DNA from: Siphonodentalium dalli
Lineage: Eukaryota > Mollusca > Scaphopoda > Gadilida > Siphonodentaliidae
NCBI GenBank assembly: GCA_032622095.1
Contig: CP136069.1
Coordinates: forward strand, 121,388,126-121,452,125
Direction of reading: 5' to 3'
DNA length: 64,000 bases
Below the pieces are notes generated by a model. The model did no database searches, was not told the DNA's origin, and was given only the letters and a program-made list of their open reading frames with translations. This document shows, one piece after another, positions 24,749 to 33,700 of this stretch. Each line of letters opens with the position of its first letter. Position 1 is the stretch's first letter. The position numbers were made by a program, and so were the translations under genes.

Positions 24749-27700
24749 CAAAGGTGGATATCAAAATTCCAATTATGCAGAATATGCAGAAGCAAAGGGA
24801 AATTCCAATTTATGGAAAGGCTGACTGGTCTGAATTCAGCAAACTTATGACAAAGACTAACAGTGATATACAGAGAAAGAAGGAATCACACTCGGCAAAT
24901 GAATTATATACATTGTTCCATCAAGCAGTCACTGAAGGTGCTAGAAAGTTCATCCCACACAAATTTGCCCGAAAGAAGGACAAGCTTCCATAAAAACACA
25001 AAACATCAGGAAAATGATGAGAAAAAGGGACCGGCTACATAAAAGTATGAAGAGGAACACGTGTGGAGTCAGTGAGAAAGATAAAAGAGCCGCTCAGTTC
25101 AGTTCAAAGAAGTAAAAAGAAATATCCAGAAGGAAATGAGGCGAGCTTACTGTGACTATGTTGACTATGTGGTAACACCGATGAAGGAAGAAAAGGATAC
25201 GTTCAAATGTGTGAAGAAATTCTCGACTTATGAAGACTGAACAATCTGGTGTGGAGATGCTTGAAGTTGATGGGAAAAGGTTTGAAACTCCAAAAGAAAA
25301 AGCCGATGCACTTAACCGACAATTTGAGTCTGTCTTTAACAAACAGGATGATTACAATACCTTGAATGGAGAAGCCACAGGATTGTCATCTTACCCATCA
25401 ATGGAAGACGTAGAAATTACAGACTCTGGGATAGAAACACTTTTGAGAGAGTTGAAGATCCATAAAGCACCTGGATATTAGCCCATTAATTTTGAAGACC
25501 CTGGCACCCACTGTATACATGATTTTAGGATCAATATATAGAAAGTCATATGAAACTGGAGAAGTACCATTCGAATGGAAGAAAACAAATGGTGCGCCAG
25601 TATATAAGAAAGGAAAGAAGAATGACCTAACTACCAATATCACTGACATGCATAACATGTAAAATAATGGAGCATATTATATGTAGCAGCATAATGCAGC
25701 ATGGAAATGAACAACTGATATTAACTGACAAACAGCATGGATTCAGAGACAAAAGGTCATGCGAAATACAGCTAATTGAATTCACTGCAGATATTACAAA
25801 CAATATAAACAATGGACTGCAAACAGATGTAATTTTCTTCGACTTCAGTATGGCGTTTGATAAGGTCAGCCACAACCACTTACTATATACACCGAAGACC
25901 TATGGAATTGATGGCAAAACTAACAACTGGATCGGAAGTGTCTTACAAGATAGAAGACAGAATGTTGTAGTAGATGGAGAGAAGTCATACGAAGGAAGAG
26001 TTAAATAAGGAGTTCCACAATGAGCTGTGTTGGGACCTAGTCTGTTCCTCTACTACATAAATTACCTCGATGCCGATAACACTGTATTATACAAGACTAT
26101 ACATACACCGGGAGATGCAGAGAACTGCAAAAGGACATCAGATCACTAGAAGAGTGGGAGAAGAAATGGAAAATGAGATTCAATCAAGCTAAATGTGAAG
26201 CAATGCATATAACCCTTTCGCAGAATATTATCGATTTAGAATACTCACTCCATCAGATACAATTAAAGAAGGTGCAGAAGACAAAATATTTTGGAGTGAC
26301 TATTACATCAAATATGTCATGGAATCAGAATATAGATAATACAGCTGCCAAGGCTAACAGGACGCTGAATTTTCTGAAATGAAATCTACAGATAATCTCT
26401 CACCATCTGAAGGCGACTGCATATAAGTCTTTGTTAATGCCATTAATGGAATATACACCGACTGTATGGGACACATGGACCGACAAGAATGTAGATGCAT
26501 TGGAGAAAGTTCAGCGACGCGCTGCGAGATATGCTCTCAACAGATACAGAAGATCATCCAGCGTATCAGACATGATATATCAACTGAGATGGCACTCTTT
26601 ACGGTCCAGGAGGCACCAGGCTCGATTATTCATGATGCACAAAATCCACCATCAACACGCTGCAGTCAAAATACAAGAATATAAAGTTTGTATATAAGAT
26701 GGTGTATGTACATCCAATTTTGTATATAAGATGGTGTATGTACATCCAACCGAAAGCCATTGACTGGAGGTAGCGTATGTACCTATCCAAATTCATAGCA
26801 TAGTGTCGGGCACCATGGTACATACGCTACCTCCAGTCAATGGCTTTCGGTTGGATGTACATACACCATCTTATATACAAAAATGAATATACCAAAAGAA
26901 CACAGGAATCCAGGAACACTAATGCTGCTGGCTACCTAATTCCACAATCCAACTACGATTACTACAAATGTTTTTTCTTTCCCCGGATCATAAGAGAATG
27001 GAATGCTATACCAACTGAAATAGTCACCATCATTCCAGTCGATGAGTTCATGACCAACTAAATCCATGCTGGACGTCCCAGAAAACCAATTCGACCCAGT
27101 AAAGAATCCAATCAACTAATCATGACCTCCAAATTCAAATCAAATCAACTATATTATTACAAACACAAATCATGAAGAGAAATTATCGCCAGTCGTTGCC
27201 AAAATAAAATTAGTCATAATCATTAGCCTGTTGATGGTGGACTGTACTCGGAAGAAGAAGAAGAGGAAGAAGAAGTGTCTATCGTGTGAGACTCGGTATT
27301 GGATTTTCCCCTAGCTGTCCGCCATGCGGAAAAATAATTCAACGAGGCGAAGCCGAGTTATAATTTGGCCGAATGCCCGACAGCGAGCGGATTATCTTAA
27401 TCCACAGTTATACCAGTAATAAATTCACATGATTTCTGGAAAAATTAAGTTCGATTATATAGTGCAGGGGGAGTAAAATAATGGAAATGTGGTGACAATT
27501 TCAACTGACAGAACTGAAAACAAAGCTGTATGTGCATGGTGAGCAAAGTTATATTAAATGCCAAATCATTTTCATCTCTCATTAATTTTGTAAAAAAAAT
27601 TGATTTTTGGTACATTATGGCATTCAAAATAGCATGAACAATACATGATAAACTAATGTGAAACCAAAGTCATTCAGGCAATTCCAGGGACAATGTTATT

Positions 27701-30700
27701 GCGACACGGGGTTGATTGGTCTCACTCACCCCCCCCCCCCCCCCATGACGATCGTCATCCATGTACATTCATCCAAACAGACTACAAATCATTAAACAAT
27801 TAAACAAAGCTACAACTTTGCCTGGCATGGCCCAGCGATGGCCGTATACAATCTGAAACCACCGTGAGTTGTCAAAGCCATGTATGAACGCTCACTGAGT
27901 TGACATTAATCAGTGAGAATAAATGCCGGTCAGTTCAATCAGCTGATTGTGGAGATAACGGGACGAGTATGTGTTCTTGCATGAATGATTGGATATCACG
28001 TGGAAGGTATTTCGTCAGATCGAATTGAGAAAGCCATGTAAAACATCGATCCATAAACCGAACATATATACAATTGGGAGATATAACGGAAATGTGGGGA
28101 CTATTCCGTCTTAAATAACTGAGAAAAAAAGCTGCACGTGCATGGGGAGCAAAGTTATATTAAATGCCAAATAATGTTCAACTCTCATTAATTTTGTAAA
28201 CAAAAATCATTTATTGATTTTTTGGTACATTATGGCAATCAAAATGGCTTCAATAAAACATGATAAACTAATGCACGGATGTACCGTGTATATAGCGAGA
28301 GAACCAACGTCATTCAGGAGCAATATCATAGCAACAGGGTGGATGTGTCTCGTGCACCCCCCCCCCCCACCAACGATCGTCACCTTTTTCAATAGTTGGA
28401 AATCTCATGTCTGAAACAACATTAAATTTAGTTAGATACTTCAGGCCACAAACAGGTTAACATTGTTGGATAGTTTTACCAACAAATATATAGTGTGTGA
28501 TTAGTTGTTTTTAGACCGGGATTTTTCTTGTAGGCAATAATAACCCGCTTGTCGAGAGGATTTTTGTGATACATGTACTTTTGGCATAATAATGATGTCA
28601 TAGCCAATGTGCCTGGTATACCGAATTAAATCCACTGATTGGTGTCATATAATTCTGCCCTTCGTGCTGTAGTATGTAGCCTCTTGTTTGAAGCGCGTTA
28701 CTGATCATTAGTGGGTAGGGCATGCAGGCTTACAATAGCTGGTGATTATCTGAACAATAACTGGGAAATATTTTAATATTCCCCGGTTATTGTTAAGATA
28801 ATTACTAGCTATTGTTGGTAGCGGGTTATAGACTAGATAATGTACAAGGGGGAGCAAAAGGAAACATGGCAGCTGTGGATTAACATATGCTAATGCATTT
28901 GTTATAACAACATTTACATTGTCCTTATATGCATTGTACATTATCTTATATATGCGAGGCTCACGTCATGAACCTCATGTAAGGGTTATTGTTTCATGCT
29001 GGAGAAAAATCAGGTCCCGATTTCCATCCCGTTCAAGGGTCCACACTGCACATCTTTGGTTAAAATATCCACACAACACGTTGAGTGATAATTTATTCAG
29101 TGGTTTGTATTCAGCTGTTCAGTTGCAACATTATGTTTGGATCTATAAATGCAACATTGAGATGGGAGGAGATGCCGATAGGTATATATATATATGTCAG
29201 AACTTTATAAGTTTATCACCTCATTAAAGGGTAAACATTTTGAAGCCGATGTTCTAATTCCATGCGCACCACAAACAATGCAGACAATATAATCAAATTA
29301 TATCACATAATAATTTAATATCTTCCAACATGAATTTCATAAATCTCCTGATATACCCAATTCTGATTCGGTCGCTGATTCTGGATATATCATCAAGTTC
29401 ATTTCAAGAATTCTTCCAAGAAATATTCAACTACTTTTCAGAACTAAGAAACTAAGTTTTCAGTCAACTATTGAGTAAAATCAATCGGTTATTGAGCAAT
29501 TCTCTGTCAGTGGTGAGTATAAATTTTACTCAACTCGATTAGTAGAAATAGTTTAATCAACTCTTTAGTCAATGTTGCTTCGTGGTATACTTACACTGAG
29601 GTTGAGTAATTGTTGAGTACACATTTAGTCAACGAGATTTTCAGTGCAGTTGGGAATTTCAAGGTGCCCCCTTCCCCTCCAACGGGCACCATCTGGCCAC
29701 GTCACTGAAGTTTTCCTGAGCATAACATTTCCGTACACTATAATTTCACGTATTTCGCGGCATGTTTTGGTCCCCGAAACGGGGTCGTCTCCGAATGCCA
29801 GTCGCTAGAGGAATCTGCTGTTTGATTTCACAAATATCGTATTAAAACTAGAAAGAGTGACATTATCCACTGGACATGTTGCGTTAGATGGTGTCCAGTT
29901 ACAGTCAACACCAAGGACGACATAGTGACAAGTGTAGGAAAGCCGATTATCACGAAGCAGATCCCGACAAACTCAGCGCAGAAGTCGTAATGTCGAAAAT
30001 GAAGCAGATAGTCAAGTCAGATTCTAGGACTGTGTACAACATATATAAAGACGACGTATCTTCTTTGAGAACCGACGCAGTGGTGATTTCCAAAATGCCC
30101 ACAATCTATAGTGCCTTTATTCCTATGGAATCATGCAGATACCAATGGCACCATGACTACTAACCACCTCGAGGGCTGGCATAGAAAATTGCAACAGTCC
30201 ATCGCAGGATCCCATCCAAATATATATATGCCCTATTCAACTTCATCAGACAAGAACAGAGCTATCAAGAAGCGACGATTCTTCAATTGGCATGTGGTGG
30301 AAAAGTTGCTCCAAGAAAGAGGAAATATAGAGCCATCGAGAACAGCATCAGCCACTATAAGCGAGTCCATAGAGGAGGAGAAATTGACAAAATGGAGTTT
30401 CTCGATGCAATGGGTCGTTTATCTGGACATTAGACTAGAACTTATTATCATAAACTTCCACTTGGGCGAAAGATTGGGCTGGGATAATGGCCTGCGTCTA
30501 TCCAGATCGAGAAGGATATCCCACTAATTAATTTTCACACCTAAAGTTGACTGGCATTCGGAGACTAACCCCCCGAAACGGGACGGTTATGTGATAGAAT
30601 TGAGCATTACTGAGTATAAATTTGGGCTCCACACAGCCGCGGGCCTTCAAACCCAAATAACGATTTGAACACGCGGTCGGCGAACATGCAGATACTCTTC

Positions 30701-33700
30701 TATGGACTGTCATATTGATTCGTTTCAGTCATAGAATATAGATAAAATCGGAAGTATATGCACATAACGATAAAGAGTGTTCCAATGAAGTATAACCTTG
30801 AAATCGTAAAGGGTGTGTGCTAAGATGTACAACATATTCAAAATTGCAGAGTAATAAAACAAATACATGTATTTTATTAACCTAAAGCCCACCTTCCTTC
30901 CAAATCACGTACACAAAATTTGGAGGTTTAAATGAACTGTCATTATTGTATACGCATGCACACCGGGAACCAGGACGACAAGCCAGTCGGTTATATGTCA
31001 ATCAATTTTAGATAATATAAGCTTAGACAACCAAAAATACATACGAAGGATAATATTATTTACCTACGCTAGCAATAGACGCCCACATTTGGAACGCACC
31101 GACAACCATATAAAGCCACAAATGGAGGCTGCTGACGATAATGACTCGCGACAATGAAGCACTGGCAATCACTTTAAATCGATTCCGTATTCCGTATCTA
31201 TAGAGGGAGAAGAGCAAACGCTAATATAAATTTGAGAAGAGCTACATTCAACATAAATGGGCCAGTTCCGGCCAGTTCATAAAAGAGACACACCCTCCTG
31301 TTCTGGTCGCAAGATTCTGATACTTTCAATTAACAGTCCAATATAACTAGTAATCGGATTTCAGATAGTAAATACTTCCGACAACGTTTTACCCTTGTAC
31401 ATATTTCCGTGATGGTTTTTATGCGTGTTCGCATTATTTTTTCTATGTATTTATATACGAATATCTTCATGATAATTATATGGAGGATAAATAATGCTAT
31501 ATATATATATTAGAGATTTACAAGCAGCTCGGTTCGTGTTCAAATCGCCCACTATAATTGCATGCCATACAAGTTCCATGACCAATAATGCTGTCAATAA
31601 TCATGTTTAATACCTATATGTTCTGAGATGTTTAAAGATCTATTCACGGTACCAAGACACAAATACAATATTCATAATCTGATTTAACAATTACGTGTAT
31701 TAGTGTAAACGTGACACGATCCAGGGCATTCTGCTATAAAACTAAATGCGGTTCAAATCATCGTATTTGTAATAAACTGTCCAGGGGATGGGGGAAATTG
31801 TAGCTTGGTAAAGAGCGACTTCATTTAGTTAATATAGTTTTATTGTTACATATAATTATTCTGCCGAAATAAATTGGTGAAAATAAATAATGACATATAA
31901 ACTAGGACTAAATACACGTATATGGAAAATATTTTTGGTTGTTGTTTTTGAAGAATAATAGTGTTGCATGGAGAGAATGGAGAGTTATTTTAATTTCCAC
32001 AAATATTCCGGATATAAGCCATCCAGCCGAACAAACTTTCAGTACCATATATATATTTTATACCTTCAACATGCCCTTACTGGACTTTGCCACTTGGGTG
32101 GGATTGATTTGACATCGTTTTCACCTTGGTATCTTATTCTGGGTAATTATCTCCATTCTGATGACAATCGTTTGACTAACGTCACTGGGTCATACTTTTT
32201 AAGCTCTTGCGCCGTGTAGCGATATCGAAATTTGAAGCGCAAGTCGACCAATAATTCAAGCGATATCAGCCACCGACGTTGAATCATATTCTTAGCACGA
32301 ACATATAGTACATTTGCGTTAAATGAACCATTACTTCCTATTTAGTCGTCATTTCGGTAATGTGCTTTTAAATGTATATATACACTGTACTATGTATATT
32401 TAATACTCGGAAGCAGTGATTTAGTTTAAACATATTTATTTGCCGTTTTTTTTTATAAATGTATATACAAATACATACATTCGGCAACTTGATTGTATAA
32501 GAAGTGTGGGCCGCTTATATAACACTTTCTCCCAATTACATATACACTAGCATCAGGGATGTGGACCATGTGTTTGTTTAGATGGTCTTCATTTTGGGTA
32601 TTGGCCAACATAGAACAACAGATTGAAGACCCCAATTTCCAACTGGAGAAAAATCATCTGTACAAGTACCCCTTCCGTGAGTTGACATTTTACAAACTGA
32701 TACCTAAAGGTTTCCTGCTGACTAAACGACATATTATACACTGAATACTGAACAATGTTTAGAAAACAATCTGAACCAGCTGTTGGTCATAAAATGGTCA
32801 ACACCCATTGTGTCACGCATTTCATGTACAACTGTTCAACAATTTCCCCCTATCACCACGTTCCTGTTCAGATTGTGATTTTTCATATCTCCAGACACAA
32901 AGGGAAACTATGCGACTTTACATAAAGAAATGGAGTGCATGTTGTGCGCCAGATATTGTACAGGTATGTTAATGAAATAGAACAATAATTATGTAGCAAA
33001 TTATCTAGTTCCAGTAACGGAAATATGCACATAAATGTCCGTCAGAGAAATGATGATATGTTCGCGTATTTCAACACTATAAACCTACTGAATCTTTCAA
33101 TTAATCATGAGCAAAAACAATGTAGTCATGGGATATCTTTATATATTCGCTTGAACAATTAAGTTTGCTAGCCTACTTATATGTATTGACTTGAGAACTT
33201 AGTCAGCCCACCAACTTTAAAAGAGCTTTCTCGGGTTACATTTATTGTACACATATTATATACGTTTTGTGTACACGTGTGTGCATATTGCACTACATAT
33301 ATACTTAAGTTCCACATTAATTTGGTGGTATTTATATACATCTCTATTTGATCTCGTTCTTTCTCTCTCCCTCTCCATCTCTCAATATCTCTCGTTCTAT
33401 CTCGCTATCTCTCTCTGTCATCCATTGGCACAAATTTTGGTTCAGATTAGTGTTTTAAGGCCCAAGTAACATTACCGATGTCGACCAGCCGGCTGCGAAT
33501 TTATGTTATAAACTGTAGGTGGTTTAACTGATATAGAATTAACGGCCACATTCATGAAATCGCTTGATTTGATAAGCTAAACGCTTCTATTTTCGAGAAA
33601 ACTACGGCGCTTCTATCATGACTAGCGAGACTCGCATGGTATATATACAACATGGATTATATTATACACGATTATTTCCAGCCACGACAGCAACATCAAT

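Noticed and set aside
31530-31560. tRNA-like T-arm (GTTCAAATCGC)
   Set aside because: No matching A-box or cloverleaf could be built around it.
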